From assembly GCF_001881565.1 (NCBI RefSeq), contig NZ_MPDJ01000001.1, positions 1 through 64,000 on the forward strand: 64,000 nucleotides of DNA, written 5' to 3'. The translations under genes were made by a program, and so were the position numbers. Under the pieces are notes generated by a model. It made no database searches, was not told the origin of the DNA, and was given only the letters and a program-made list of their open reading frames with translations. The DNA comes from Eisenbergiella tayi (GTDB lineage: Bacteria > Bacillota > Clostridia > Lachnospirales > Lachnospiraceae). Every line of letters starts with the position of its first letter. Within the stretch, counting starts at the first letter, position 1. This document shows positions 34,668-44,206 of the stretch, one piece after another.

Positions 34668-36443
34668 ATGAAATTTCTTAAAAAAATAAAGGACAGTAAG
34701 CTGAATTTTATTCTGATGCTTCTCTATCCGATTGTCACTTTTTATCTTCTGGAGTGGTTCACTCATAATCCCTGGAAAACAATGAAGGCTACTCCGCAGG
34801 TTCTGAATATCATCATGTTTGAGCTCATCGCCCTGCTGCTGTTCGCCGCCATCGGAAAGCTGCACGTGGCGCTGATGACGGAAACCTTATTTTTCTTCCT
34901 TTACGGGCTGGTGAATTATTTCGTGCTGAATTTCCGTTCGGTACCCATTCAGCCCTGGGATCTTTTTTCCATCCGCACGGCGGCCAGCGTGGCGGATAAC
35001 TACGAATATACGCTGGATAAACAGGCCGTACTTGTCATTCTCGGCTTTCTGATCCTGCTGGCGCTGGAGTTTTTCTGCCGTTATTCCCTGAAAAAAGGGA
35101 CCTGGAAGTTCCGTGTACCCACCGCGGCTGTCATCTGCGGTATGCTGGTTGCCTTCGGCGCCATGTTCCATTCCGATGAAATCGTACAGCAGAAGCTTCG
35201 TCTGTACGACAAGCTTTTTACGCCTACCACCATCAGCTTCAAGAACGGCACCGCCCTGGCTTTCGTCATGGAACTGCGTTATATTTCCGTAGACAAGCCT
35301 GCGGGCTATAATGCGGGTACGGTACGGGAAGAGCTGGAGGCTTATTCCGCGCCGGAAGAAACGCCGGAAAAAACTCCCAATATTATCGTAATCATGAACG
35401 AAGCGTTTTCGGATCCTGCCGTCCTTGCCGATTTCCAGACAAATGAGGACTATATGCCCTTCATGCACAGTCTGATGGACGGAGCCGACAATACCATATC
35501 CGGCTGGCTGAATGTTTCGGTGCTCGGCGGGAATACCGCGAACACGGAATTTGAATATCTGACCGGCAATACCATGGCTTTTCTTCCTACGGGAAGCATA
35601 CCTTATCAGCAGTATATTACCGGAGAAACCCCTTCCATGGCCTCTTACCTCGCCTCGCTGGGTTATAAGACCGAAGCCATGCATCCCTATAAGGCCACCG
35701 GCTGGGACAGGGATAAGGTATATCCCTTATTCGGATTCCAGGAAACCCATTTTCTTCCGGATTATAAAAATCCCGTCCTGGTAAGGGATTATGTCAGCGA
35801 CAAATCGGATTTTGACAAAATCATAGAAAGCTTTGAGCAGAAAGAGGAAGGCCAGCCCCTTTTCCTGTTTAATGTCACCATGCAGAATCATTCTTCCTAT
35901 ACGGAAAGTTTTGACAATTTCCATCCGGATATCAAGGTAGAGGGAACGGATTCCGCCGCCCTTAATAATTACTTGTCCCTGATGAAGCTCTCCGATGAAG
36001 CGCTTCAGGAGCTTATCACCTACTTTGAAGGACAGGATGAGGAAACCATTATCGTCTTTTTCGGCGATCACCAGCCCACCAATTCCGTCGTGGAACCGGT
36101 CTGGAAGCTTAACGGCAAACGGAATTCCACACTGACTGAGGAAGAGGTGTCACGCCGCTATAAGGTTCCCTTTATTATCTGGGCAAACTATGAAATAGAA
36201 GGCGCGCAGAACGTGGAGACAAGCGCCAACTATTTGGGCAGCAAAACCCTGCAGGCCGCTGGGCTTCCCCTGCCCGCCTACTTCAGCTACCTCACCGCCT
36301 TTTCACAGGAGGTTCCCGTCATATCCGCAAACCATGTGGATTTAAAGGACGGCACCTTCACCAATGCGGAGGAGCAGGAAAGCCTGCTGTTACAATATAA
36401 AGGTTATCAGTATTATCAGCTCTTTGATTCTTCCGATAATTAA
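34668..36443 (+). CDS. LTA synthase family sulfatase (phosphoglycerol transferase-like)
   Basis: This 591-residue envelope enzyme has about five membrane segments up to residue 175. An extracellular sulfatase-fold domain follows from about 240, with NIIVIMNEAFSDP (first metal site), the nucleophile threonine region NTANTEFEYLTGN, and FFGDHQPT (C-terminal metal site). The family moves glycerol-phosphate from phosphatidylglycerol to lipoteichoic acid or glycolipid acceptors. The start is ATG 34668 with GAGG upstream. It is the first of three envelope genes, 22 bases from the next. Whether it builds a chain or adds single groups is not clear. Confidence 0.9.
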   Translation: MKFLKKIKDSKLNFILMLLYPIVTFYLLEWFTHNPWKTMKATPQVLNIIMFELIALLLFAAIGKLHVALMTETLFFFLYGLVNYFVLNFRSVPIQPWDLFSIRTAASVADNYEYTLDKQAVLVILGFLILLALEFFCRYSLKKGTWKFRVPTAAVICGMLVAFGAMFHSDEIVQQKLRLYDKLFTPTTISFKNGTALAFVMELRYISVDKPAGYNAGTVREELEAYSAPEETPEKTPNIIVIMNEAFSDPAVLADFQTNEDYMPFMHSLMDGADNTISGWLNVSVLGGNTANTEFEYLTGNTMAFLPTGSIPYQQYITGETPSMASYLASLGYKTEAMHPYKATGWDRDKVYPLFGFQETHFLPDYKNPVLVRDYVSDKSDFDKIIESFEQKEEGQPLFLFNVTMQNHSSYTESFDNFHPDIKVEGTDSAALNNYLSLMKLSDEALQELITYFEGQDEETIIVFFGDHQPTNSVVEPVWKLNGKRNSTLTEEEVSRRYKVPFIIWANYEIEGAQNVETSANYLGSKTLQAAGLPLPAYFSYLTAFSQEVPVISANHVDLKDGTFTNAEEQESLLLQYKGYQYYQLFDSSDN

Positions 36444-36465
36444 TACCCCGGAGGTATAACGACAA

Positions 36466-39186
36466 ATGAAATTTGCGCAAAACATGAAAGCGGGCCTGAC
36501 GGTCCGGAAAAAGGGTTCACAGGCTGCGGACGGTTCGCCTTCTTTCCGGTCCCGCATCCGCAGCAATTGGGTATGCCTGCTTTCCTTCGCCATACCGTTC
36601 CTGATCATGCTCACCATTTTCATCATTAACGGTATTTTCCCTTTCGGTGACGAAAGCTTTATGCATTCCGATATGTATCATCAGTATGTTCCTTTTCTTT
36701 CTGAAATGCTGAGCAAGCTGCACAGCGGGGACAGTATGACCTATTCCTGGAATGTGGGTGTGGGATCCAATTTTCTGGCCCTGTATGCCTATTATATGGC
36801 CAGCCCCTTTAACTGGCTCGTCGTACTCTTCCCAGCCAAGTATCTGATCGAATTTATGTCTTATCTGGTGATCCTGAAAATAGGCTTCTGCGGCTTTACC
36901 TTCGCCTGGTATCTCACAAGGCATTTCAAAACAAGAAGCGCGGCTGTCGTCCCTTTTGCCGTTTTCTATGCCATGTCAGGTTATCTGGCTGCCTACAACT
37001 GGAACGTGATGTGGCTTGACTGCATCTTCCTCTTCCCGCTGATCGCCCTGGGTCTGGAAAAGCTGGTGACCGAAGGAAAATACAAGCTTTACTGCATCAG
37101 CTTAGGGCTGTGTATTCTTTCGAATTATTATATTTCCATTATGGTCTGCATCTTCCTGGTTCTCTATTTCCTGGTACTGGTGCTGACAAACTGCCATACC
37201 TTCCGTCATATGGGGAAGGCTGTACTGCGTTTTGCTTTATTTTCCGCGCTGGCGGGGGGAATGGCCGCCATTCTGCTCATTCCCGAATATTCAGCGCTGC
37301 ATCTGACAAAATTCAGTGATATCAATTTCCCCTCCAAGCTGACCTTTTATTTTTCCACCATTGATATGCTGGCACGGCATTGTATGGATGTGGCCGTGGA
37401 GACCGGGCTGGATCACTGGCCCAATATTTACTGCGGAGTCGCCATTTTCCTTCTGGTTCCTCTGTATCTTTCCAACAGTAAGATTTCCCTGCGGGATAAG
37501 GCGCTGCGTATCGGCCTGCTGGCCTTCATACTGGTGAGTTTTTCCACCAACATGCTGAATTTCATATGGCACGGCATGAATTATCCGGATTCCCTGCCCT
37601 GCAGGCAGTCCTTTATGTACATTTTCCTGCTGCTCACCCTCTGCTGTGAGGCGGTTATGCGCATCCGGGAATGTTCCTATAAGGCGCTGGGCGTCAGCTT
37701 CTGTATTTCCATGGGCTTTGTCCTTCTTTGTGAAAAAATCATCGACAATGAAGAGGCCTTTCCCGTGGAAACCTTTATCCTTACTGCCGCCTTTTTATGT
37801 CTCTATGGTGTTTTCCTGTATTATTATAAAAAAAGAAGCTTCAGCCTGAAGCTTCTTGCCATCCTGACTCTCCTTGCCGTGACCGCGGAATCCGCCGTAA
37901 ACATGTACCAGACCAGTGTTTCCGTCACCAGCCGCAGCAAATATCTGGAAAACCATGATAATTACCGTATCCTGGTGGAGCGTATCCGTGAAGAGGATCC
38001 GGATTTTTACCGGTTTGAGAAATTCAGCCGGGTGACTAAAAATGACGGGACTATGATCGGCTATCCCACCGCTTCCCTGTTCTCTTCCACGGCAAACGGC
38101 CATGTGGAGGAATTTTATGAAAAGCTGGGAATGAGCCACAGCAAGGTATTTTACTGTTTTGACGGGGCTACCCCTTTTACCTCTTCCCTTCTTTCGGTGC
38201 GATACATGTTTTCCAAATCCTCCCAGGAGGATCCCAATCTGTACACCCTGATTGACAGCCAGGGAGATATTTACCTGTATGAATGCAAGTATACCCTGCC
38301 TCTCGGTTTTATGGTAAATAATCATCCCGGCTTCAATATTTCCTCCGGGGATTCCCAGATGGCTTCCGGGGAAGTCGGCGAAGGAAGTTCTCAGGAACAG
38401 ACCGGTACCGAAACGGAAAACGCAGGGGCACTGGATGAATTTCTCGGAAACATTGAGGACACGCAGACTGATGTCCTGGAAAAGGTACTGGACCGCGAGG
38501 GCAGCAATCCGGTGGAAACCCAGAACCTGATGGTCCGGGCACTGGGTCTTGATGAGGCGCTGTTCTCCAGCGTGGGCACTGAGCAGGACGGGGCGGCCAC
38601 GGTCATTACCGCACAACAGAGCGGACACTATTATGCTTATGTAAACGACAGTAAAGTGGATACTCTGAAAATGGAATCCGAAGCCCTCTCCAAATCCTTT
38701 ACCAAGCTGAAATACCGTTATATCTGTGATTTGGGCTGGCATGACGAGGGAGATGTGATTTCCCTGCATTCTGAAGACAGCACTTCTTTGAATGTATCCG
38801 CCTACCGCCTGAATGAAACAGTCATGGCCGGCGCGATTGACATACTGAGCCAGGAATCTATGACTGTGGATTCCTTTGATTCCACCCATATAAAAGGCCA
38901 TATTGATGTGAGCCGTCCGGGGGAACTGATTCTCAGTGTCCCCTACGAACCTGGCTGGAAGATCCTGGTGGATGGAGAAAAAGTCCAGGCAGGCCTGTTT
39001 GACGATACTTTCATCAGCCTTTCTCTGGAACCGGGCGAGCATACCATTGAAATGCATTATTATCCCACCGGGTTGGCCCTCGGCATTGTTATCAGTTCTC
39101 TTTGCCTGGCAGGTTTCCTTCTTATTATTGTACTGGAAAGGCGCCGCAGACGCGGTTTAGAGCAAAAAAGCAGCAGACAGGAGTGA
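36466..39186 (+). CDS. YfhO-family membrane protein (GT-C glycosyltransferase-like)
   Basis: This 906-residue protein has about thirteen membrane segments. The first periplasmic loop is conserved (FGDESFMHSDMYHQYVPFLSEM, acidic GT-C-type motif; GVGSNFLALYAYYMASPFN), and the large C-terminal extracellular part has an additional acidic insert (about 625-680). YfhO proteins attach sugars to lipoteichoic acids or other envelope polymers using undecaprenyl-linked donors. The position between an LTA-synthase-like enzyme and an acyltransferase-like protein fits that role. GGAGG precedes the ATG, and the C-terminus YEPGWKILVDGEK-GLFDDTF is typical of the family. Confidence 0.9.
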   Translation: MKFAQNMKAGLTVRKKGSQAADGSPSFRSRIRSNWVCLLSFAIPFLIMLTIFIINGIFPFGDESFMHSDMYHQYVPFLSEMLSKLHSGDSMTYSWNVGVGSNFLALYAYYMASPFNWLVVLFPAKYLIEFMSYLVILKIGFCGFTFAWYLTRHFKTRSAAVVPFAVFYAMSGYLAAYNWNVMWLDCIFLFPLIALGLEKLVTEGKYKLYCISLGLCILSNYYISIMVCIFLVLYFLVLVLTNCHTFRHMGKAVLRFALFSALAGGMAAILLIPEYSALHLTKFSDINFPSKLTFYFSTIDMLARHCMDVAVETGLDHWPNIYCGVAIFLLVPLYLSNSKISLRDKALRIGLLAFILVSFSTNMLNFIWHGMNYPDSLPCRQSFMYIFLLLTLCCEAVMRIRECSYKALGVSFCISMGFVLLCEKIIDNEEAFPVETFILTAAFLCLYGVFLYYYKKRSFSLKLLAILTLLAVTAESAVNMYQTSVSVTSRSKYLENHDNYRILVERIREEDPDFYRFEKFSRVTKNDGTMIGYPTASLFSSTANGHVEEFYEKLGMSHSKVFYCFDGATPFTSSLLSVRYMFSKSSQEDPNLYTLIDSQGDIYLYECKYTLPLGFMVNNHPGFNISSGDSQMASGEVGEGSSQEQTGTETENAGALDEFLGNIEDTQTDVLEKVLDREGSNPVETQNLMVRALGLDEALFSSVGTEQDGAATVITAQQSGHYYAYVNDSKVDTLKMESEALSKSFTKLKYRYICDLGWHDEGDVISLHSEDSTSLNVSAYRLNETVMAGAIDILSQESMTVDSFDSTHIKGHIDVSRPGELILSVPYEPGWKILVDGEKVQAGLFDDTFISLSLEPGEHTIEMHYYPTGLALGIVISSLCLAGFLLIIVLERRRRRGLEQKSSRQE

Positions 39187-39192
39187 TTTTCT

Positions 39193-39951
39193 ATGAATGC
39201 CCGTTCCCGTTATTCGGTTCTGGATCTGGTGAGGGGGCTTACCCTCATCAGTATGATTGCCTATCATGGGACTTATGATCTGGTTTATCTTTTTTCCATA
39301 AAAATACCCTGGTTCCATGGGGAACCGGGGTATCTGTGGCAGCAGAGCATCTGCTGGACATTTATCTTTTTGTCCGGCATGTGCTTTTCACTGGGCCGCC
39401 ATCCTGTGAAGAGAGGTCTTATACTCACGGGCTGCGGCCTGATTATCACTCTTGTTACTGTGCTTGTCATGCCGGAATCCATCGTAATTATGGGTGTCCT
39501 GAACTTTTTCGGGTTTGCCACCCTCATAACCGCTTTCCTGCAGCCTTTGCTCCGCCGTATTCCGGCTTATGCAGGCATACCGGTAAGCTTTCTGTTGTTT
39601 CTGCTGACCAGAGAGGTCCCGTCCGGTTATCTTGGCTTTGAAGGGCTGCGCCTGGCGGCGCTTCCCCGTTTTCTTTATCAGGGAAAGCTGATGATGGTTT
39701 TGGGATTTCCGTATGACGGATTCTATTCCACTGATTATTTTTCCGTGATCCCCTGGCTTTTTCTGTTTCTTACCGGATATTATTTCTGGAAGCTGCTGGA
39801 ATGCGCAGACAGCTCCTTTCCTTCTCTCCTGCGCCGGTCATTATGCAGGCCGCTTGAGCTTATCGGCAGAAATACTCTTCCTGTTTATATGCTGCATCAG
39901 CCGGCGCTGATGGCGGTGTTTACTGCACTTGACCTGATTGGGATGATTTGA
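39193..39951 (+). CDS. DUF1624 (heparan-alpha-glucosaminide N-acetyltransferase-like) membrane protein
   Basis: This 252-residue protein has about seven membrane segments. It opens RYSVLDLVRGLTLISMIAYHGTYDL, the DUF1624/HGSNAT N-terminus, with a conserved histidine in the first helix. It ends with GRNTLPVYMLHQP, also typical of acyltransferase-3-like membrane enzymes. It would transfer an acetyl group across the membrane to an extracellular sugar. AGGAG lies upstream of the ATG, six bases after the yfhO stop, so it is clearly in the operon. Modification of the sugar added by the YfhO protein is an inference. Confidence 0.88.
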   Translation: MNARSRYSVLDLVRGLTLISMIAYHGTYDLVYLFSIKIPWFHGEPGYLWQQSICWTFIFLSGMCFSLGRHPVKRGLILTGCGLIITLVTVLVMPESIVIMGVLNFFGFATLITAFLQPLLRRIPAYAGIPVSFLLFLLTREVPSGYLGFEGLRLAALPRFLYQGKLMMVLGFPYDGFYSTDYFSVIPWLFLFLTGYYFWKLLECADSSFPSLLRRSLCRPLELIGRNTLPVYMLHQPALMAVFTALDLIGMI

Positions 39952-40002
39952 CGGCAGAGGGCAGGCTGAATGGAAAACGTAACTCTGAGGATTCCCTTTC
40001 TC

Positions 40003-41421
40003 TTATTGCTCCAGCAGCCGCGTCTGTGTACACCGCACGTTTCCGTACTCCACAAAAATTCCTACCTCACCGATCCCGATCTCATAGCATCTGCAGGCAA
40101 GCGCAACATCATCCACATATACCAGCATAATATTTCCGCTGACGATCAGTTTTACTTCCGCTTTGTTATCCCGGAATACCACAGGCCTCTCATCCAGATA
40201 ATACTGGTCGCCATCCACACGGTTATACCGATCCATCAGGATTTTCCCATGACGTACTTCCAGGCGGAGCTGGCACCACTTCCTCAGTTCATCATCCGTA
40301 TGTATCATCAGTCCCACTGCTTCTGTGCCTTCGCTCCAGGAAAGAGTCGTCTGAAGGAGACAGGTTTCCTTCAGCATTCCTAATCCAGCCCAGCCGAATC
40401 CGTCAGGGACACTGCCGGTGAGCCCTTCCTTATCCTCCGCAAAGCTTCCCTGTCTGGGTGAAAGAGTCACAGGAAGCTCTTTCCGGAAGGAATCCTCTAT
40501 CGTTTCCGGCAGGCGGACTCCCAGGCTTCCGTCCTCTCTCTGTACAAGTTCATGCACCAGCAGATTGCCTCCCCAGAGATGCCGTCCGTTGTCACGGCAG
40601 TCTTCCCGTATGGATTCCCAGCCAATCATATAGCGTTTCTTCCCGTCCGTTACGGATTTTGCCGCATAGAATTCCCTTCCGTCAAACATATCGTCTTCAG
40701 CCGGCACCCGCCAGGGACCGTCAAAGCTGTCAGCGACACGATATCTGGTCTCCCACCAGCGGGAATAATTGGAAAAGGTCAGATACCATTTATCCCCCAT
40801 ACGGAAACAGTCATGGCACTCATGAGTAATAAAGGTCCGGGGCGCATAGAGCGTCTTGTAATGCTCCCAGTTTCTTACATCCTCCGATACGTAAACAGCG
40901 GTGCAGCCAGTCCGAAGATATGCCCCTTCCTTCTCGGTTGCCGTAATCAGCATACAGAATTTCCCCAGCTCTTCGTTCCAAATCACATGAGGATCCCTCC
41001 AGTGAAGGTTTCCGTAATATTCGGTATCGGGTCTGAAGAAAAATTCCTTATCCTTTTCCCAATGCTTCAGATCTCTGCTTGTCGCCCGTAAAACCACCTG
41101 TACATTTTTTCCTTCCACACCATTATTCCCTTCACAGAAGCCGGTATAATGGAAGGTAAACAGGCCGTCGTGTTCAAACACGCTTCCGGTGCCGATATGC
41201 CAGTCCTGATCATCGGGAGACCCATTCTGCAGAACCAGATACGGCTCCCCGAAGCTCACAAAATCTCTTGTCTCCACGGCATAAACACAATATTTATATA
41301 AATAAAACAGATAATAGGTTCCTTTCCAGAAGAAGGGCATAAAGTCACCGCACATCTCCCCATGGGGCATTCCCGGATACTGCTTTTCCGGTGTATAAAA
41401 AATATTGTAATTTCCTTTCAT
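40003..41421 (-). CDS. GH32-like glycoside hydrolase (clan J)
   Basis: This 472-residue cytoplasmic protein has an N-terminal five-bladed propeller with the acidic trio of clan J: the Asp in CGDFMPFFWKGTYYLFY (nucleophile position), RDP in NLHWRDPHV, and the Glu in THECHDCF. A beta-sandwich domain follows from about residue 310. It diverges from normal invertases, which begin NDPNG, and may act on a fructan, sucrose-like or another furanoside substrate. No signal peptide is present, so substrate would come in through the upstream ABC system. It is the last gene of that minus-strand locus; GGGAAGG is the probable ribosome binding site. Confidence 0.83.
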   Translation of the reverse strand: MKGNYNIFYTPEKQYPGMPHGEMCGDFMPFFWKGTYYLFYLYKYCVYAVETRDFVSFGEPYLVLQNGSPDDQDWHIGTGSVFEHDGLFTFHYTGFCEGNNGVEGKNVQVVLRATSRDLKHWEKDKEFFFRPDTEYYGNLHWRDPHVIWNEELGKFCMLITATEKEGAYLRTGCTAVYVSEDVRNWEHYKTLYAPRTFITHECHDCFRMGDKWYLTFSNYSRWWETRYRVADSFDGPWRVPAEDDMFDGREFYAAKSVTDGKKRYMIGWESIREDCRDNGRHLWGGNLLVHELVQREDGSLGVRLPETIEDSFRKELPVTLSPRQGSFAEDKEGLTGSVPDGFGWAGLGMLKETCLLQTTLSWSEGTEAVGLMIHTDDELRKWCQLRLEVRHGKILMDRYNRVDGDQYYLDERPVVFRDNKAEVKLIVSGNIMLVYVDDVALACRCYEIGIGEVGIFVEYGNVRCTQTRLLEQ

Positions 41422-41521
41422 CTTGCAGACCTTCCCGGATGTAACATCCTTTTGCTATACTTTGATTTATTCCTACTTACTGCGGGCGGATATGCCTTAC
41501 ATGCACCATCCGCCCCTCCTT

Positions 41522-41551
41522 GTAACATTTCAGACCTGTCTGAAATGTTAC
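41522..41551. repeat. Intercistronic inverted repeat
   Basis: A perfect 14-bp stem (GTAACATTTCAGAC/GTCTGAAATGTTAC, 2-base centre) lies two bases after the binding-protein stop, without a U-tract. Such hairpins after binding-protein genes often protect the upstream message and lower expression of downstream genes. Confidence 0.75.
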
Positions 41552-41553
41552 TC

Positions 41554-43272
41554 TTACTTAAGTTCTCCGAATGTGGTATTATACCAGTCGTTTACTTCTG
41601 TGGTGATTTGATCACCGCCCAACTCCTTCCAGCTTTTTACAAAATCATAAAAGGTATCCGGTTCCTGTGTTCCCATTATGATATTGACATAGGTTTCCGC
41701 CTGCATTTTGTCCATGGAGGAAAGGTTCGTACTCATAGTAGGAGTAGGGGCTCCGAAGAATACGGACTGTACCAGCTTATCATTCGCTTTGTAATCATTG
41801 ATAATGGTGTTCCAGCTGCCTTCCGGCCCGATGAATTTATAATAATTCCAGCCCAGGGAATCCGCACCCTTATCGCTTCCGTTATCCAGGAAGTTTTTGA
41901 TGACATTATAGTATCTGGCTGCTTCCGGATGAATATCCTCTACCTTGCTTTCCCCATTCAGGGTTTCCTTGATTTCCTTATAATAGGTATTACATTTTTG
42001 AATGGCCGGATCCATGGCGAATGCCGCATATTCCGCAAAGTTGATTCCTGTGGAAGGATCCACGCCAAAGGTATTCAGTGTTTCTTCTGTTGCATCCAGG
42101 GAATTGATTTTATCCTGGAATACGTTCGCTATTTTCACCAAGGCTTCAGGATGTTCACATTTGGCGTTTGCCGCATAGTAACGGGAGATCCTCACATAGG
42201 TAATGGGCTTTGCAGGCTCCGCTGTAGCGGATACGATGGGATAGCACTGCCAGTCCGCTTCCGGGTCATTTTCAATATTGCTCTTACATGCGCCCCAGGG
42301 CATTCCTTCCAGGCCATAGAACATACCCACTTTGCCTGCTGCAATGTCTTCTCCCAGCTTTACGGTATCCTTAACTCCGAATTCCGGATCAATCAAACCG
42401 TCTTCATACATCTGATTCAGCTGTGCCAGCGCGTCCTTCATTCCCGGGTTGATGCCGGAATAGGATATCTGACCGTTTTCATCCTTTACCCAGGCTTTGG
42501 CATATGCGCCGTAGGCTGCAAAGAAGCCTTCGTAGCTTCCGGGGCTTGCGCCATCCTCCTTCACGATATCCTTCTGGAAGCCGATTCCCCAGGTATCATC
42601 CTGACCGTTTCCGTCCGGATCGTCATAACGGAATGCCCTTGCCACTTCAAGAAGCTCATCCATCGTGGTGGGCGCCTTAAGTCCCAGGTTATCCAGCCAG
42701 TCGGTGCGGATCCATAAAAGGTCACAGGTACCGTCCGCTGCGGACAGCTGGGGAAGTCCGTAAAGCTTTCCGTCCACCTTGGCGGACGCCAGCTGGACTC
42801 CGCCGTCCACTTCAATGGTCTCCTTAAGAAGATCGGATGCATAAGTATCATAAGCTTCTGTAATATCTGCCAGCATTCCCGCATTTGCCAGCTCGGAGAA
42901 TTCCTCCGGAGGCAGATCCATCAGATCCGGAAGATCGTTGGATGCGATTGCCATGGTCAGCTTCTGGGTATAATCGTCCCCGGCTGCAGCAATGGTATAT
43001 TTCAGGGTAATGCCCAGCTCATCCTGATAGCACCTTGTATACACATTATTGTTGATATCATCGCTTCCCACGTATTTTTCCGTACCGTTAAGCTTGTGCA
43101 TGTAGGTCAGTTCCACATTCCCGCCGTCATCAGCCTGAGCGCTCCCTTCCGTGCTTCCGGCGCCCTCCGTTCCGGAAGCGGCTCCCGTACTCTGCCCGCT
43201 TCCTCCGCAGGCCGCCAGGGATACTGTCATTGCTGCCGACATAAGCAGCGCCGTCATTTTTTTGATTTTCAT
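41554..43272 (-). CDS. Extracellular sugar-binding lipoprotein of an ABC importer
   Basis: This 572-residue solute-binding protein has a lipoprotein signal peptide (TALLMSAAMTVSLAAC, cleaved before Cys22) and a Gly/Ser/Glu-rich tether. A large two-lobed type-II fold follows (FSELANAGMLADITEAY, LWIRTDWLDNLGLKAPTTMDEL). It belongs to the LipO/LplA-like long binding proteins that serve LplB/LplC-type permeases. The substrate is probably an oligosaccharide. AAGGAGG precedes the ATG. The neighbouring hydrolase is GH32-like, which suggests a fructose-containing or similar glycan. Confidence 0.92.
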   Translation of the reverse strand: MKIKKMTALLMSAAMTVSLAACGGSGQSTGAASGTEGAGSTEGSAQADDGGNVELTYMHKLNGTEKYVGSDDINNNVYTRCYQDELGITLKYTIAAAGDDYTQKLTMAIASNDLPDLMDLPPEEFSELANAGMLADITEAYDTYASDLLKETIEVDGGVQLASAKVDGKLYGLPQLSAADGTCDLLWIRTDWLDNLGLKAPTTMDELLEVARAFRYDDPDGNGQDDTWGIGFQKDIVKEDGASPGSYEGFFAAYGAYAKAWVKDENGQISYSGINPGMKDALAQLNQMYEDGLIDPEFGVKDTVKLGEDIAAGKVGMFYGLEGMPWGACKSNIENDPEADWQCYPIVSATAEPAKPITYVRISRYYAANAKCEHPEALVKIANVFQDKINSLDATEETLNTFGVDPSTGINFAEYAAFAMDPAIQKCNTYYKEIKETLNGESKVEDIHPEAARYYNVIKNFLDNGSDKGADSLGWNYYKFIGPEGSWNTIINDYKANDKLVQSVFFGAPTPTMSTNLSSMDKMQAETYVNIIMGTQEPDTFYDFVKSWKELGGDQITTEVNDWYNTTFGELK

Positions 43273-43289
43273 AAAAAACCCTCCTTAAT

Positions 43290-44186
43290 CTATTCCTTTA
43301 CACTTCCCATAACCACACCTGCTACAAAGTACTTCTGCAGGAACGGATACACCAGAAGAATCGGAACCGTGCATAATAAAATCAAAGCCCCCTTGATCCC
43401 CCTTCCTGTCACTTCCATCAGATGGGGATTGAGCATCAGCTGCTCCGAGGTAATCTTGGTAACATCAAACTTCAGAACCACAGACTGCAAATAGGTCATC
43501 AACGGATATTTTTCCGGCAGATTCATATAAATCAGGCCGTCAAACCAGGCATTCCAGTGATTTACAATCACAAACAGGGAAACCGTTGCCAGGGACGGTT
43601 TGGACAGCGGCAGGTAAATTTTCCACATGGTCACAAACCAGTTCGCCCCATCCACCAGAGCTGCTTCCTCAATAGCTTTCGGAAGTCCTCTGAAAAAATT
43701 CATCATGATGAGCACGCAGAACATCGGCAGGGCCTCCGGCAGAATCAATGCCATAAAGGAATTGATCATATGCATTTTGCTCACCACGAGGTATGTGGGG
43801 ATGAGCCCTCCGTTAAATACCATTGTTACCAGGAAAAACCAGGTATAGTATTTTCTGCACCGGAAGATTCTGGGATCATCCTTGGACAGGGGATAAGCCA
43901 CAAGGATAATCAATACCAGGTTTATGATCCAGCCCAGCACCACTCTTGCTATGGTAATCCCAAAGGACTGGAAATACTGTTTATTGGAAAGTATGTATTC
44001 ATATGCCGCCGTATTGAAGCCTTTGGGCCAGAATGTTACCGCATTGGCATCCACCATGGATCTTGCGCTGAAGGAAATGGCAAACAGATTGATAAGCGGC
44101 AGCAGACAGGTAAGGCTCAGAAATCCCAAAAGGAAGTAGTTAAAAAACATGAAAACCTTTCTGGATGGTGATTCTTTTATTTTCAT
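43290..44186 (-). CDS. Carbohydrate ABC transporter permease (LplC-like)
   Basis: This 298-residue inner-membrane subunit has six membrane segments. The MalG-type EAA loop EEAALVDGANWFVTMWKIYLPL is at about 180-201, where it contacts the ATPase. The N-terminus FNYFLLGFLSLTCLLPLINLFAISFS is typical. It pairs with the permease upstream (20 bases) and the binding protein downstream (17 bases). The ATPase gene is absent, as usual for these systems, which share an MsmK-like ATPase encoded elsewhere. Confidence 0.94.
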   Translation of the reverse strand: MKIKESPSRKVFMFFNYFLLGFLSLTCLLPLINLFAISFSARSMVDANAVTFWPKGFNTAAYEYILSNKQYFQSFGITIARVVLGWIINLVLIILVAYPLSKDDPRIFRCRKYYTWFFLVTMVFNGGLIPTYLVVSKMHMINSFMALILPEALPMFCVLIMMNFFRGLPKAIEEAALVDGANWFVTMWKIYLPLSKPSLATVSLFVIVNHWNAWFDGLIYMNLPEKYPLMTYLQSVVLKFDVTKITSEQLMLNPHLMEVTGRGIKGALILLCTVPILLVYPFLQKYFVAGVVMGSVKE

Positions 44187-44206
44187 TCCTCATTCCTTTC
44201 CGTATG

